From Sinorhizobium numidicum (lineage in GTDB: Bacteria > Pseudomonadota > Alphaproteobacteria > Rhizobiales > Rhizobiaceae), in contig NZ_CP120368.1 in NCBI RefSeq assembly GCF_029892045.1, forward strand, positions 1,734,001 through 1,798,000: DNA of 64,000 bases. The letters are read 5' to 3'. Made by a program: the position numbers and the translations under genes. This document shows, piece after piece, positions 46,411 to 57,150 of this stretch. The number at the start of each line of letters is the position of its first letter. Within the stretch, counting starts at the first letter, position 1. The notes below the pieces were generated by a model, which saw nothing but the letters and a program-made list of their open reading frames with translations, did not search any database and had not been told where the DNA came from.

Positions 46411-46892
46411 TGCGCGTGCCCTTCCGGATATTTGCAAGAAGCGCCGTAGCGGCGCTTTTTTTGTTGTCTGTCCTTGTCGCTTCTGTCGCCGCCGATGTTT
46501 CCTTTGCGAGGGAACGGGTCCGGCTCCTGACCAGTGATGGGCGCACGCATGATCTGACGGTCGAGCTCGCGATCGATCCCGGCCAGCGTGAGCAGGGATT
46601 GATGTATCGCCGCCAGATGGCTGAGAACCATGGCATGTTGTTCGATTTCGGCGAGACGCGACGGGTGATGATGTGGATGAAAAACACCTATCTGCCGTTG
46701 GACATGCTTTTTATCGCTGAGGATGGCACCGTCAGGACCATCCACGAGAATGCCGTGCCACTCTCCGAAGCCATCATCGATTCCGAGGAGCCCGTTACGT
46801 TTGTGCTTGAGCTCAACGCCGGAACCGTGAAGCGCCTCAGCATAAAACCTGGAGACCGGCTTGCAGGCGCCCGGATCCGGGCGGCGAACTGA
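46410..46892 (+). CDS. DUF192-family exported protein
   Basis: A 160-residue protein with a signal peptide of about 30 residues (ARSAVAALFLLSVLVASVAA). The mature DUF192 domain shows LAIDPGQREQGLMYRRQMAEN, MLFDFGETRRVMMWMKNTY and LDMLFIAEDGTVRTIHENA, the standard pattern. Function of the family is not known. Coupling to the cold-shock protein gene by a TGATG overlap is typical of alphaproteobacteria. It ends 90 bases before tRNA-Pro. Confidence 0.92.
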   Translation: MRVPFRIFARSAVAALFLLSVLVASVAADVSFARERVRLLTSDGRTHDLTVELAIDPGQREQGLMYRRQMAENHGMLFDFGETRRVMMWMKNTYLPLDMLFIAEDGTVRTIHENAVPLSEAIIDSEEPVTFVLELNAGTVKRLSIKPGDRLAGARIRAAN

Positions 46893-46982
46893 GTCCGCCG
46901 CGACGGTCGTCGCAAGCGGCGCAGGAGCGAAATTTCATGTTGCAGGCCGGGGGCGAAGCGTGTATCTCCGCCCTCGTTGGCA

Positions 46983-47059
<77 letters not shown>

Positions 47060-47383
47060 TCTAACCAACAAGAAATCTTTACGTTTTCAGCATTCATTCA
47101 GCACGCGCAATTTACCTTGTGGGCGCACGGTGGGAGCACGCAGCTTCCCTTGCCTGTGTTTCTGCAGTCTCAGGATGATTTCCTCCGTCGGCCGTCTCGG
47201 CCCTCTAGCGCGATGCCGGCAGCTCAGCCGTATCCTCGCTCACATGCGTTGCACCGAGCGGCACATCGTTGGAAAAGCGGGTTTTCCTCTCGGAAGTCAT
47301 TCCGTTTTAAATTATTCTGCGCTAAGGGAATGTCGCACAGTGAGGCGAAGTGGCCTTGACGATAACGGGAGCCGTTCGAAACA
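47060..47383 (+). other. Intergenic region after tRNA-Pro with an 11-bp tandem repeat
   Basis: This 324-base stretch has no gene I can support. At 47119-47140 lie two adjacent copies, GTGGGCGCACG and GTGGGAGCACG, with one mismatch. Such repeats next to a tRNA 3' end can be arm-type integrase sites, so this may be a used or abandoned integration point. The 3' part presumably carries the promoter of the NDUFS4 homologue. Confidence 0.4.
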
Positions 47384-47689
47384 ATGTCTGCGAAGATCTA
47401 TCGTCCCGCAAAGACAGCCATGCAATCCGGCAAGGCGAAGACAAACTTGTGGGTGCTGGAGTTCGATCCGGAAAAGCCGCGTACGATTGACCCGATCATG
47501 GGTTATACGAGCTCCGGCGACATGCGCCAGCAATTGCGGCTGACCTTCGAAAGCGCCGAGCAGGCGATCGCCTACGCCGAACGCAACGGCATCGAATACC
47601 GCGTCATCGCGCCCAAGGACGCGACTCGCAAGAATGTGTCCTATTCGGACAATTTCCGTTTCAACCGGATGCAGCCCTGGACTCATTGA
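47384..47689 (+). CDS. NADH dehydrogenase accessory subunit, NDUFS4 homologue (ETC_C1_NDUFA4 family)
   Basis: A 101-residue protein beginning MSAKIYRPAKTAMQSGKAKT and continuing WVLEFDPEKPRTIDPIMGYT, with a C-terminal SYSDNFRFNRMQPWTH. This is the 18-kDa accessory subunit of complex I found in mitochondria and alphaproteobacteria. It probably helps to stabilise the peripheral arm. It lies between tRNA-Pro and tRNA-Arg, a placement seen in other rhizobial genomes, and supports the alphaproteobacterial assignment. Confidence 0.92.
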   Translation: MSAKIYRPAKTAMQSGKAKTNLWVLEFDPEKPRTIDPIMGYTSSGDMRQQLRLTFESAEQAIAYAERNGIEYRVIAPKDATRKNVSYSDNFRFNRMQPWTH

Positions 47690-47720
47690 GGTCCTAGTGT
47701 CCGAGCGGGCGACGCCCAAC

Positions 47721-47797
47721 GGCCCCTTAGCTCAGTTGGATAGAGCACCTGCCTTCTAAGCAGGTTGTCGCAGGTTCGAATCCTGCAGGGGTCGCCA
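47721..47797 (+). tRNA. tRNA-Arg (UCU)
   Basis: A 77-base tRNA with CCA encoded. Acceptor GGCCCCT pairs with AGGGGTC (one G-U); anticodon stem CCTGC/GCAGG surrounds loop CTTCTAA, anticodon TCT. T-arm GCAGGTTCGAATCCTGC is regular. It is the last core gene before the copper region. Confidence 0.95.
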
Positions 47798-48015
47798 TTC
47801 ATTCTCTCGACACATCCTTTGGGAAAATAGACGAACCTTTCGGACTGATCGGCAGAACCGTTAGGGCTCAATCCCGCCGTCAACTTAGAAGTTGTATTAG
47901 ATCGTCACATCCCTCGGCGATTCTTCACACGGCCCGGCGTATCCTCTGCACGATTGGAATGCGTTTCGCGCCGACCTAGGACGCGCCCACGTCATGGCCG
48001 CATCCTTTTTCGCAA

Positions 48016-48300
48016 TTACTTGATCTCGGTCACCGTCAGCTTGCCGTTGATCCGCTCAGCGGTGAACTCGATGTTTGCGCCTTCCTTGAGCTTCTCCATG
48101 ATCGCGTCGTCCTGGACGCGGAACACCATGGTCATGGCGGGCATTTCGAGGTCTTTCAGCTCCTCATGGATCAGCGTGACCTTCTTTGCCTTGGCATCGA
48201 CTTTCTTGACGGTCCCCTTGGTAAACTCGGCTGCTAGAGCGCCGTAGGCGCTCCCGAGAGCAAGAGCGGATGCGAGCGTGAGCTTGATGAGCGTTTTCAT
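48016..48300 (-). CDS. CusF-like periplasmic copper-binding protein
   Basis: A 94-residue exported protein. The signal peptide MKTLIKLTLASALALGSAYG ends near ALA. The mature domain has TLIHEELKDLEMPAMTMVFRV, where His and the two Met of MxM are the Cu(I)/Ag(I) ligands of CusF; the nearby Trp of E. coli CusF is replaced by Met here (EMPAM instead of WPAM). It is the last gene of the minus-strand copper operon starting at 52361. It probably passes periplasmic Cu(I) to an efflux system. Confidence 0.87.
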   Translation of the reverse strand: MKTLIKLTLASALALGSAYGALAAEFTKGTVKKVDAKAKKVTLIHEELKDLEMPAMTMVFRVQDDAIMEKLKEGANIEFTAERINGKLTVTEIK

Positions 48301-48320
48301 GTCAGACTCCTTTGCAGTGA

Positions 48321-48800
48321 CTATTTCTCGGCGACTGTAACGTCGCCATGCATGCCGGCGTCATAGTGGCCGGGCACCAGGCAGGCGATCTTGAACGTGC
48401 CGTCATTGGTGAACTTCCAGACGATCTCGCCGGACTCTCCCGCGGCGAGACGGATCGCGTTCGGATCGTCGTGCTCCATCTCCGGGAACTTCTCCATCAC
48501 GGCCCTGTGCTCCATGATCTTGTCTTCCTGGTCGAGCACGAACTCGTGGTCGAGTTCGCCCGCGTTCTTGATCGCGAAGCGGACGGTCTGGCCCTTGCGG
48601 ACCTTGAAAGTCGACGGCGTGAAGATCATCTTGCCGTCCTCCGTCTCCTTCATCGTGACCCGGATCGTCTGGGTAGCATTGGCTTTCTTGCCGGGTTCAC
48701 CGACGGCCATCGCTTCGCCGTGACCGCCCGCGTGATTGCCAGAAGCAAACGCCGGGGAGGCGAGAGCGGCGACTAAAAGTCCGAACATTGCAGCTTTCAT
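48321..48800 (-). CDS. Exported cupredoxin-domain copper protein
   Basis: A 159-residue protein with a signal peptide ([17 protein letters not shown]). A His-rich start (NHAGGHGEAM) precedes a cupredoxin fold: IFTPSTFKVRKGQTVRFAIKN, then LDHEFVLD with the first His ligand and FKIACLVPGHYDAGMHG with Cys, His and Met, the type 1 copper set. AAGGA lies 8 bases before the ATG at 48800. It sits between the multicopper oxidase and the CusF-like gene, with 40 and 20 base gaps. It likely carries electrons or copper to or from the oxidase. Confidence 0.9.
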   Translation of the reverse strand: MKAAMFGLLVAALASPAFASGNHAGGHGEAMAVGEPGKKANATQTIRVTMKETEDGKMIFTPSTFKVRKGQTVRFAIKNAGELDHEFVLDQEDKIMEHRAVMEKFPEMEHDDPNAIRLAAGESGEIVWKFTNDGTFKIACLVPGHYDAGMHGDVTVAEK

Positions 48801-48840
48801 CGTGTGGTCCTTTGGTTGATTGAACATCGGCATGCGGGGA

Positions 48841-50190
48841 TCACCCGTGATTCGTATGTTTTGGAGTGATCTGGGTCTTTGCGTCCTTGGCTTTGGTCGC
48901 GTCGGGAAGCTCGCCCGTCCACTCCCACGCCTGGGTTCCGGGTGGGTTTTCGTACCAGCCTGGATCGGAGTAATCGTCGGCCGAGATGCCCTCGCGCACC
49001 TTCACGACCGAGAACATGCCGCCCATCTCGATGGGGCCGTGCGGACCCCAGCCTGTCATCATCGGCACGGTGTTTTCGGGGATTTCCATTTCCATCTCGC
49101 CCATGTCGGCCATGCCTTTTGTGCCCATCGGCATATATTCCGGGCGGAGCTTCTTGATCTTCTCTGCAACCTTCTTCTTGTCGACGCCGATGAAGGTCGG
49201 GATGTCATGCCCCATGGCGTTCATCGTGTGGTGCGACTTATGGCAATGGATCGCCCAGTCGCCCACGTATTTGGCGTCGAACTCGTAGGCCCGCATCGCG
49301 CCGACCGGAATGTCGATGCTGACTTCCGGCCAGCGTGCTTCCGGCCGCACCCAGCCGCCGTCGGTGCAGGTGACCTCGAAGTCATAGCCGTGCATGTGGA
49401 TCGGGTGGTTGGTCATGGTGAGGTTGCCGACCCGCACCCGCACCCGATCGTTCTTCGAAACGACGAGCGGGCTGATGTCCGGAAACACGCGGCTGTTCCA
49501 GCACCACATGTTGAAATCGGTCATCTCCATGATGCGCGGCACATAGGAGCCGGGGTCGATGTCATAGGCGTTGAGCAGGAAGACGAAGTCCCGGTCGACC
49601 GGCATGAACTTCGGGTCCTTGGGATGAATGACGAAGAAGCCCATCATCCCCATCGCCATCTGCACCATCTCGTCGGAATGAGGGTGGTACATAAAGGTGC
49701 CGGATTTCACGAGATCGAACTCGTAGACGAAGGTCTTGCCGACGGGGATGTGCGGCTGCGTCAGGCCGCCGACGCCATCCATTCCGGACGGCAGGATCAT
49801 GCCGTGCCAGTGGATCGTCGTATGCTCCGGCAGCTTGTTGGTGACGAAGATGCGCACCCGGTCGCCTTCGACTGCCTCGATCGTCGGGCCCGGCGACTGG
49901 CCGTTATAGCCCCAGAGATAGGCGGTCATGCCTTCGGCCATCTCGCGCTCGACCGGCTCGGCGACGAGGTGGAACTCCTTGACGCCGTTGTTCATCCGGT
50001 AGGGCAGAGTCCAGCCGTTGAGCGTGACGACTGGATTGTAGTCGGGTCCGGACGTCGGCCTGACCGGGGTTTGCGTCTCCGCCGTCTCCATCACGGCTGC
50101 CTCGGGCAGGCCCATATTGGAGGTCTTCGCCCACGCGGCGGTCGACACCAGTGCGGCGCTCGCGCCGAGTAACTGTCTTCTGTTGAACAT
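48841..50190 (-). CDS. Multicopper oxidase, CopA/PcoA-like (short form)
   Basis: A 449-residue oxidase with a twin-arginine start (MFNRRQLLGASAALVSTAAW). All four copper-binding motifs are present: TTIHWHGM near residue 130, TFMYHPHSDEM near 172, TNHPIHMHGYDFEV near 280 and AIHCHKSHHTMNAMG near 332, giving the type 1 and trinuclear centres. The C-terminal part is Met-rich (MPMGTKGMADMGEMEMEIPEN), likely for Cu(I) binding. It is shorter than E. coli PcoA (about 600). It probably oxidises Cu(I) to Cu(II) in the periplasm. It follows the TolC-type gene by 15 bases. Confidence 0.93.
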   Translation of the reverse strand: MFNRRQLLGASAALVSTAAWAKTSNMGLPEAAVMETAETQTPVRPTSGPDYNPVVTLNGWTLPYRMNNGVKEFHLVAEPVEREMAEGMTAYLWGYNGQSPGPTIEAVEGDRVRIFVTNKLPEHTTIHWHGMILPSGMDGVGGLTQPHIPVGKTFVYEFDLVKSGTFMYHPHSDEMVQMAMGMMGFFVIHPKDPKFMPVDRDFVFLLNAYDIDPGSYVPRIMEMTDFNMWCWNSRVFPDISPLVVSKNDRVRVRVGNLTMTNHPIHMHGYDFEVTCTDGGWVRPEARWPEVSIDIPVGAMRAYEFDAKYVGDWAIHCHKSHHTMNAMGHDIPTFIGVDKKKVAEKIKKLRPEYMPMGTKGMADMGEMEMEIPENTVPMMTGWGPHGPIEMGGMFSVVKVREGISADDYSDPGWYENPPGTQAWEWTGELPDATKAKDAKTQITPKHTNHG

Positions 50191-50205
50191 TGCCTGTTCC
50201 TTTCC

Positions 50206-51669
50206 TCAGTGACCGCCACCGCGGTTTTCGGCGGCCGCCGCGACCTCCGTTTCGCCGGTAGCCGCTCCCGCGCCGCCGCCATAGATCGCAGGCGCCAGGT
50301 CCGCCTCGGCGAGCCAGAAGTCGCGCTTGGCGTTGACGGCAAGCAGGATCGAATTGATCTTCTCGCGACTATCGGCGAGCAGTTCGAAGGTGTTGGTGAT
50401 CATCGCATTGTAGGTGAGGAGGGACTCCTCCTCGATCTTGGTGCGCAGCGGCACGACGCTGTCTCTGTAGTGTCGGGCGATGTCGTAGTTTGCGCGATAG
50501 GCCTGGTAGGCGGAGCGCGCTTCGGAGCGGACGTTGACGGCCTTTTCCGCAAGAAGGTTCGCCGCCCGCATATAGGCGAGTTCCGCCTTGCGCATGCGGG
50601 CCTTGCCGCTGTCGAAGATCGGAATGACGAATTCGAGTTCGGCCTGGCCGGTTGTCTCGGTTTCGACCTCGCCATCCTCTTTCTCCCGCTCCGTCTCGAA
50701 ACCAGACAGGAGTTCGAGGTCGGTGACGTAGCGGGTCGTTTCCGTCAGCTTGTAGGATCTGGCCGTCGCTTCGAGGTCGAGCTTCGCCATCTGCAGGTCG
50801 ACGCGGCGTTGCAATGCTTCCGCCTCGATCAGATCACGCTTCATCAAGCCCTTCGGCAAGGACGGTAGCCGGTTCGGCACCTGATAGTCGATGTCCGAGC
50901 CCCAGAGCCCCATCAGCCGCGTCAGTTCTTCCTTGGCAAGCCGGGCCGCCAGCCGCGCTTTCGCCGTCTGACCCGCGAGCTCGGCGTAGAAGACGTGCTC
51001 GCGAGCCTGAGCCCCCTTGGTCATCGCTCCGGTTTCGCCGAGCTTCTCAGCCAATTCGGACGCGGCATCGGCCGCCGCCTGCGCCTCGTTGATCTGGGCG
51101 ACCGTTTCCCAAGCCGCCACGGCATTGATCCAGGCGCGGCGCGTGTCTGCGGCAAGCTGCAGGGTGCGAAGCGCCGCATCCAACTGTGCCTTGCGGAACT
51201 CGGTGTCGGCGATGGCGATGTTCCGTTCGCGCGTCGCCAGCGCCAGGATGTTGGAGGCGATAATGCCTTCGACGGTTTTGAAGGCTTCAAGCCCCGGCGT
51301 GCCGATGCCGGTTAGGCCGACGGAGACGGTCGGATTAATGAGCATCGTCGACTGCCAGGCGTCGGCGGCCGAATCTCCGAGGTCGGCATAGGCCGCCTGC
51401 AGGCCTTTGTTGTTCAGGAGCGCGACCTGCACGGCGGTCTCGACGTCGATGCTCTTCTTCGCCATCAACGTCTTCACCCGGTCGGAGGCGACCCGAGCCT
51501 GCTCTTGGTTCTGCACCCAGCACGTCTGTTTGCCCGTCGACTCGGCGGTCTTGCCCTTGACCAGGGAGAACCCGGCATCCGTCGCTGCGTATTCGCTGGC
51601 GGATACGCAGCCGCCGAGGGCTATCGGAAGAGCCAGCATTGCGACCAGTCTGATCCTGGCTCCCATCAT
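50206..51669 (-). CDS. TolC-family outer-membrane efflux lipoprotein
   Basis: A 487-residue protein with a lipoprotein signal ending IALGGC near residue 21. The body shows the OEP-type repeats: ETAVQVALLNNKGLQAAYADLG near 75 and a second repeat in TETTRYVTDLELLSGF with long helices (ARLAARLAKEELTRLMGLWG, EKAVNVRSEARSAYQAYRAN). These are the CusC/TolC outer-membrane channel features. No RND pump or membrane-fusion gene is next to it, so its partners must be elsewhere or it works with the multicopper oxidase. It overlaps the upstream small lipoprotein gene by four bases. Confidence 0.88.
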   Translation of the reverse strand: MMGARIRLVAMLALPIALGGCVSASEYAATDAGFSLVKGKTAESTGKQTCWVQNQEQARVASDRVKTLMAKKSIDVETAVQVALLNNKGLQAAYADLGDSAADAWQSTMLINPTVSVGLTGIGTPGLEAFKTVEGIIASNILALATRERNIAIADTEFRKAQLDAALRTLQLAADTRRAWINAVAAWETVAQINEAQAAADAASELAEKLGETGAMTKGAQAREHVFYAELAGQTAKARLAARLAKEELTRLMGLWGSDIDYQVPNRLPSLPKGLMKRDLIEAEALQRRVDLQMAKLDLEATARSYKLTETTRYVTDLELLSGFETEREKEDGEVETETTGQAELEFVIPIFDSGKARMRKAELAYMRAANLLAEKAVNVRSEARSAYQAYRANYDIARHYRDSVVPLRTKIEEESLLTYNAMITNTFELLADSREKINSILLAVNAKRDFWLAEADLAPAIYGGGAGAATGETEVAAAAENRGGGH

Positions 51670-51893
51670 GACGCGTCTCCTTCCGGAGCCTGCTCGTCAT
51701 TCTGGTTGCGCCAGGGTTTGGGGTCGACCGGAGCGCGGTGGGTGTAGCCCGAGACCGGGCTGATATAGCGGAGGGGGCGGACTTCGGCCTGGGAGGCGGC
51801 GAGGTCGCCCGCAGCAATGACATCGGGAGGCAACGTGGTGGCGCATCCGCTCGCAAAAAGCGGCAGTGCGGCCACGAAAAACAAAGGTCTCAT
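51666..51893 (-). CDS. Small lipoprotein in the copper operon
   Basis: A 75-residue protein with signal RPLFFVAALPLFASGC (lipobox ASGC). The mature part (PPDVIAAGDLAASQAEVRPL) and YISPVSGYTHRAPVDPKPW has no motif that I recognise. Its stop overlaps the TolC-type start by four bases, so the two may be one functional unit. It resembles short lipoproteins found beside copper TolC-type genes in other alphaproteobacteria. Function unknown. Confidence 0.78.
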   Translation of the reverse strand: MRPLFFVAALPLFASGCATTLPPDVIAAGDLAASQAEVRPLRYISPVSGYTHRAPVDPKPWRNQNDEQAPEGDAS

Positions 51894-51983
51894 GGTGATA
51901 TCCGAATAGGGAATTGCAGCGGCGATCGGAGCAAATCGCGCTCACGAACGCTCGTTAGACCCGTGATGACGGGTGGGTCCTGT

Positions 51984-52361
51984 TCAGATATTCGGGGGAC
52001 GGTGCAGCGGCGGGAGTTCGCCGTATGTATGGGCGTCGTCGGCAAACTCCCGGATGGAGGCCACACGCGGACCGCCAGCCGTGTCAGCATCATTGACGAT
52101 TGCCATGCTGACGCAGAAGCCCTTGCAGCAGTCCTGCTTCACGAGCTTCTGAGCGTCGTCGGGGGAGGATTGATGATCACCGTGCGCATGATCGGCAGGC
52201 GCCATTTCATGATGGTCATTGGACGCAACGATGTCGGGGTTCGCCCACGCTCCGTGCATGGCGGCGGAGGCAGTCGGCAGCGAGTATCCCGCCAGTGACA
52301 TGACAATCACCAAGCGAAGCAGAATCAGCATCTTTTGCAATGTGATTCGAGGCATACCCAT
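51984..52361 (-). CDS. Small exported His-rich CC-motif protein (family member 1)
   Basis: A 125-residue protein at the head of the copper operon. The N-terminal hydrophobic stretch MLILLRLVIVMSLAGYSL is a signal peptide or anchor. The centre is His-rich (HHEMAPADHAHGDH). A paired cysteine motif DCCKGFC (78, 79, 83) follows, and the protein ends PPLHRPPNI. Three more proteins in this window share this layout (53100, 56702, 63860). The start is weakly supported; ATG 52331 is an alternative. It lies directly behind a CueR-type promoter, so it is probably copper-induced. No named family fits. Confidence 0.72.
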   Translation of the reverse strand: MGMPRITLQKMLILLRLVIVMSLAGYSLPTASAAMHGAWANPDIVASNDHHEMAPADHAHGDHQSSPDDAQKLVKQDCCKGFCVSMAIVNDADTAGGPRVASIREFADDAHTYGELPPLHRPPNI

Positions 52362-52482
52362 ACCCGAGGACTACCATCGGTCCCGAAGTTGTCAATTGTC
52401 AGCTTCTATCCTCGACGCGATTCGCGTCTATTATGTGGCACCGCAGCAAACCGGCCTGACCGCCTACCGATGCTGATTGAAG

Positions 52483-52513
52483 GGTGTAAGGGTTCCAACG
52501 ATGGCAAGGTCAA
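52483..52513 (-). promoter_or_regulatory. CueR-type copper promoter upstream of the multicopper oxidase operon
   Basis: Minus-strand -35 TTGACC at 52513-52508 and -10 TACACC at 52488-52483 are separated by 19 bases, the overlong spacer expected for MerR/CueR activation. The spacer holds the dyad TTGCCATCGTTGGAA. It points at the gene at 52361 and the operon behind it. Confidence 0.85.
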
Positions 52514-52580
52514 GCGAGAAAATGACCGAACGCAGAACGAGGCGTCCGTCGTTCTTGTCCCCGAACCCGTACGGGGCCCG

Positions 52581-53033
52581 ATGACGAGCCTGAGCGCGTA
52601 CATCGGCCTATTCCTGATCGCATTCGGAGCGGCGACGGTGCTGCCTTTCCAATCCGAGCCCCTGCTCGTCGGTCTTCTTGCGACCGGGAAATTCTCGGCC
52701 ACGTGGCTGCTCGTCGTCGCCAGCATCGGCAATGTGCTGGGATCGGTCTGCAACTGGGTGCTTGGACGCTTCATTGATCGTTTTCACGACCGCGCATGGT
52801 TCCCGGTAAAGGCGTCCTCGTTGGAGAAGGCTGGCGGATGGTATCGGCGCTACGGCCGCTGGTCTCTGCTTCTTTCGTGGATGCCAATCTTCGGAGACGC
52901 ACTGACTGTGCTGGCGGGTGTTTTGCGGGAGCCGTGGTGGTCCTTCCTGCTGCTGGTTACAATTGCGAAGACGGGTCGCTACCTTGTCCTGGCCGCAGCG
53001 ACGCTCGGAACGCAGTCGGCACTCGGACTCTGA
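52581..53033 (+). CDS. DedA/YqaA-family membrane protein
   Basis: A 150-residue membrane protein of the SNARE-associated (DedA) family, YqaA subgroup. It has AYIGLFLIAFGAATVLPFQSEP at the start, ATWLLVVASIGNVLGSVCNW, then GGWYRRYGRWSLLLSWMPIFG near residue 95 and AGVLREPWWSFLLLVTIAKTGR. The polar Arg-Trp and Gly-Asp/Pro-x-Phe-Gly pieces are typical. ATG 52581 is used; an upstream frame to 52335 crosses the copper promoter. It is divergent from the multicopper oxidase operon. YqaA proteins are of unknown function, sometimes near copper genes. Confidence 0.85.
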   Translation: MTSLSAYIGLFLIAFGAATVLPFQSEPLLVGLLATGKFSATWLLVVASIGNVLGSVCNWVLGRFIDRFHDRAWFPVKASSLEKAGGWYRRYGRWSLLLSWMPIFGDALTVLAGVLREPWWSFLLLVTIAKTGRYLVLAAATLGTQSALGL

Positions 53034-53099
53034 TCGATCCTTCTGGTGCGGAACTTTCATATCGAAGCTTGGTTTGAGGCGCGGAAGGAATTGCGCCTC

Positions 53100-53426
53100 A
53101 TGTCTGCTTTCAGAGCAGTTTCCCGGCTGATTGGAATTGCGGTTCTATGCCTCATGGTGGTGAACCTGCATGGCGCGGCGGCTGCTGCCGCCTTCCACAC
53201 TGATCACCATTGCCCGTCCGTCTCGGAGCCGGGCCAGGTTTCTCCCAATACTATCCATCCGGCGAACTGCTGCACGAAGTTGCAGTGCTGTGCAGTTGTG
53301 GCGGATGTGACGTTCGCCAACCCGCAAGTTGCCATCTCCCACCTGCGGACTCCGCTTATGGACGAAGCCAGCCCATTCTTGCTCGTGCGGGCGCTCTACC
53401 CGCCGCCGAAGCCCACGTTCTCCTGA
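53100..53426 (+). CDS. Small exported CC-motif protein (family member 2)
   Basis: A 108-residue protein with a signal stretch LIGIAVLCLMVVNLHGAAAA, a His-rich part FHTDHHCPS, paired-cysteine motif NCCTKLQCC (57-58 and 63-64) and a tail RALYPPPKPTFS. The layout matches members at 51984, 56702 and 63860. GGAAGGAA lies 9 bases before the ATG. It is followed after 33 bases by the DUF305 gene and then by the Csp gene, so it is probably co-transcribed with copper-binding proteins. The pattern suggests periplasmic Cu(I) binding; not shown. Confidence 0.72.
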   Translation: MSAFRAVSRLIGIAVLCLMVVNLHGAAAAAAFHTDHHCPSVSEPGQVSPNTIHPANCCTKLQCCAVVADVTFANPQVAISHLRTPLMDEASPFLLVRALYPPPKPTFS

Positions 53427-53459
53427 GCCGAAGATTGTCGCAACCAACAGGAGCGTGAA

Positions 53460-53888
53460 ATGAAAACCGTTCTCAAGATCGCGGTCGCCGCTGCGGCTGT
53501 GCCGACCATCTTTCTAGCTGCAGCGCTTGCGGCATCCGCTCAGATGACGATGCCGGACGCATGCAAATCGGAGACGTCCGCAAGCGGCAGCATGCAGATG
53601 CAAGACGACGAAATGCACAAAGGGCAGATGGCCGAGTATCAGAAGGCACTGATGGGAGGTATGCAGGAGATGCATTCCGCCATGATGCCGGGAATGATGG
53701 CCCAGGATCCTGACGTGGCGTTCGTCTGCGGCATGATCGCCCACCACAGGGGGGCGATCAGCATGTCGGAAGTCGAGCTGAAATACGGCGACGATCAACA
53801 GGCCAGGTCGATGGCCGAGAAGATCATCGACGCGCAGAAAAAGGAAATCGAGGAGATGACCACCTGGGTGGAGGAACATGCCAAGTGA
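53460..53888 (+). CDS. DUF305-family exported copper-binding-like protein
   Basis: A 142-residue protein with signal VAAAAVPTIFLAAALAASAQ. The Met/His-rich linker (MQMQDDEMHKGQM, ALMGGMQEMHSAMMPGMM) and the DUF305 core FVCGMIAHHRGAISMSEVEL are visible, with two adjacent His in the AHHRGAI motif. DUF305 proteins (such as cyanobacterial CopM) are implicated in periplasmic copper binding. It ends 31 bases before the Csp gene. The first mature Cys (ACKSE) might be used for metal or disulfide. Confidence 0.88.
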   Translation: MKTVLKIAVAAAAVPTIFLAAALAASAQMTMPDACKSETSASGSMQMQDDEMHKGQMAEYQKALMGGMQEMHSAMMPGMMAQDPDVAFVCGMIAHHRGAISMSEVELKYGDDQQARSMAEKIIDAQKKEIEEMTTWVEEHAK

Positions 53889-53919
53889 TCCTTCCAGTCC
53901 TTCGAAAAGGAGAAGCGCC

Positions 53920-54252
53920 ATGCATCATCAATCACCGGAAATGAAAGCCTGTATCGACAACTGCCTGGCCTGTTATCAGGAGTGCCTGTCGACGGCGATG
54001 AACCACTGCCTGGAACTGGGTGGCCAACACACCGAGCCCAAGCACTTCAGGCTGATTATGGCCTGCGCGGAAATCTGCCGGACGTCGGCGCATTTCATGC
54101 TCATAGGCTCCGAGCACCATAAGCACGTGTGCCGAGAATGCGCCGAAATCTGCGCCGAGTGCGCGGAGGACTGCGAGAGGATCGGCGACATGCAGAGCTG
54201 CGTCGACGCCTGCCGCCGCTGTGCCGAAAGCTGCCGAAAAATGGCGGCATGA
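53920..54252 (+). CDS. Four-helix-bundle copper-storage protein (Csp3-like)
   Basis: A 110-residue cysteine-rich protein without a signal peptide. It contains 16 cysteines arranged along helices: KACIDNCLACYQEC, MACAEIC, HVCRECAEICAECAEDC and SCVDACRRCAESC. This matches cytosolic Csp3-type proteins, which fill the core of a four-helix bundle with Cu(I). AAGGAGAA precedes the ATG at 53920. It follows DUF305 in one unit. Function: high-capacity buffering of cytosolic Cu(I). Confidence 0.92.
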   Translation: MHHQSPEMKACIDNCLACYQECLSTAMNHCLELGGQHTEPKHFRLIMACAEICRTSAHFMLIGSEHHKHVCRECAEICAECAEDCERIGDMQSCVDACRRCAESCRKMAA

Positions 54253-54295
54253 ACCTCCTACAGGCACGAGGGTCTCTCCTTGGGACGCTCGTGCC

Positions 54296-56524
<2,229 letters not shown>

Positions 56525-56541
56525 TGTGGAACTCCGGGGTG

Positions 56542-56643
56542 CTACAGCGCCGTGCGTTCAGACGCACAAAGGTCGCTGTAGCACTTTGAATTGCTGCATG
56601 TTTTTATCCTTAAATCGGCTCCGATTTAAGGAAACATGCAGCA
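56542..56643. repeat. Two-hairpin intergenic repeat, copy A2
   Basis: The first module, CTACAGCGCCGTGCGTTCAG with CGCACAAAGGTCGCTGTAG, matches copy A1 at 31924. The second module pairs CTGCATGTTT...CCTTAAATCGG with CCGATTTAAGG...AAACATGCAG. It lies between copA (54296) and the CC-motif gene at 56702, on a stretch where both genes run on the minus strand. Confidence 0.78.
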
Positions 56644-56701
56644 GGTGAGCGGCCTTGGCGTCCGCCGGCAAGGAGAGGACGCGACTTCGTTCGGCACTCT
56701 G

Positions 56702-57055
56702 TCACACAAAAGTTCGAGGAGGACCGAGAAGAGGCCTGGAGGTGCCGCCCGCGATCGACGTTTGCGGACCAGGATGCTGTTGGTCGCCGGAGTGCGGAAG
56801 GAACGCAATGAGGTATTCGCCTGTAAGGGCCGCATTGCACACGCTGCACACGCTCTTACAGCACGACACTTGATCGGCGGGCTGGAAATCGTTCTGGTGC
56901 CCTAGGTTGTCTTGCGTTTCAGCATGTTCGATGGAAGGACTGTCGCATTGCACGGAAGTAGCCAGAGCCATCGGCGCGAAAAGAAACATAATTGCGACCA
57001 AAACGACCAGCAATTCTCTCGCGCGGCTTCGAATGGTTTGGCTGACGGCGATCAT
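56702..57055 (-). CDS. Small exported CC-motif protein (family member 3)
   Basis: A 117-residue protein with signal LLVVLVAIMFLFAPMALA, a His-containing linker (EHAETQDNLGHQ), cysteine motif SCCKSVCSVC (65, 66, 70, 73) and C-terminal RPLLGPPRTFV. The layout matches members 1, 2 and 4 of this window. It lies upstream of the copA gene on the same strand with repeat A2 in the 177-bp gap, so both could share a transcript. No recognised family; a periplasmic Cu(I) chaperone or thiol protein is a guess. Confidence 0.65.
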   Translation of the reverse strand: MIAVSQTIRSRARELLVVLVAIMFLFAPMALATSVQCDSPSIEHAETQDNLGHQNDFQPADQVSCCKSVCSVCNAALTGEYLIAFLPHSGDQQHPGPQTSIAGGTSRPLLGPPRTFV

Positions 57056-57150
57056 GATCTCGCTCGATACTTGCCCCGCTATTCAAGCACAGTGTCTAGC
57101 GGTTGCAAGGCTCGCGTTGACTTTAAAATGGAAATGACGGGCGGGAACGA

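Noticed and set aside
48820..50172. A 450-codon plus-strand frame
   Set aside because: It is antisense to the multicopper oxidase, whose copper motifs are unambiguous.
57118..57150. TTGACTTTAAAATGGAAATG before the CxxCH frame, looking a little like a metal-regulated promoter
   Set aside because: No matching -10 at 17-19 bp and no dyad symmetry.
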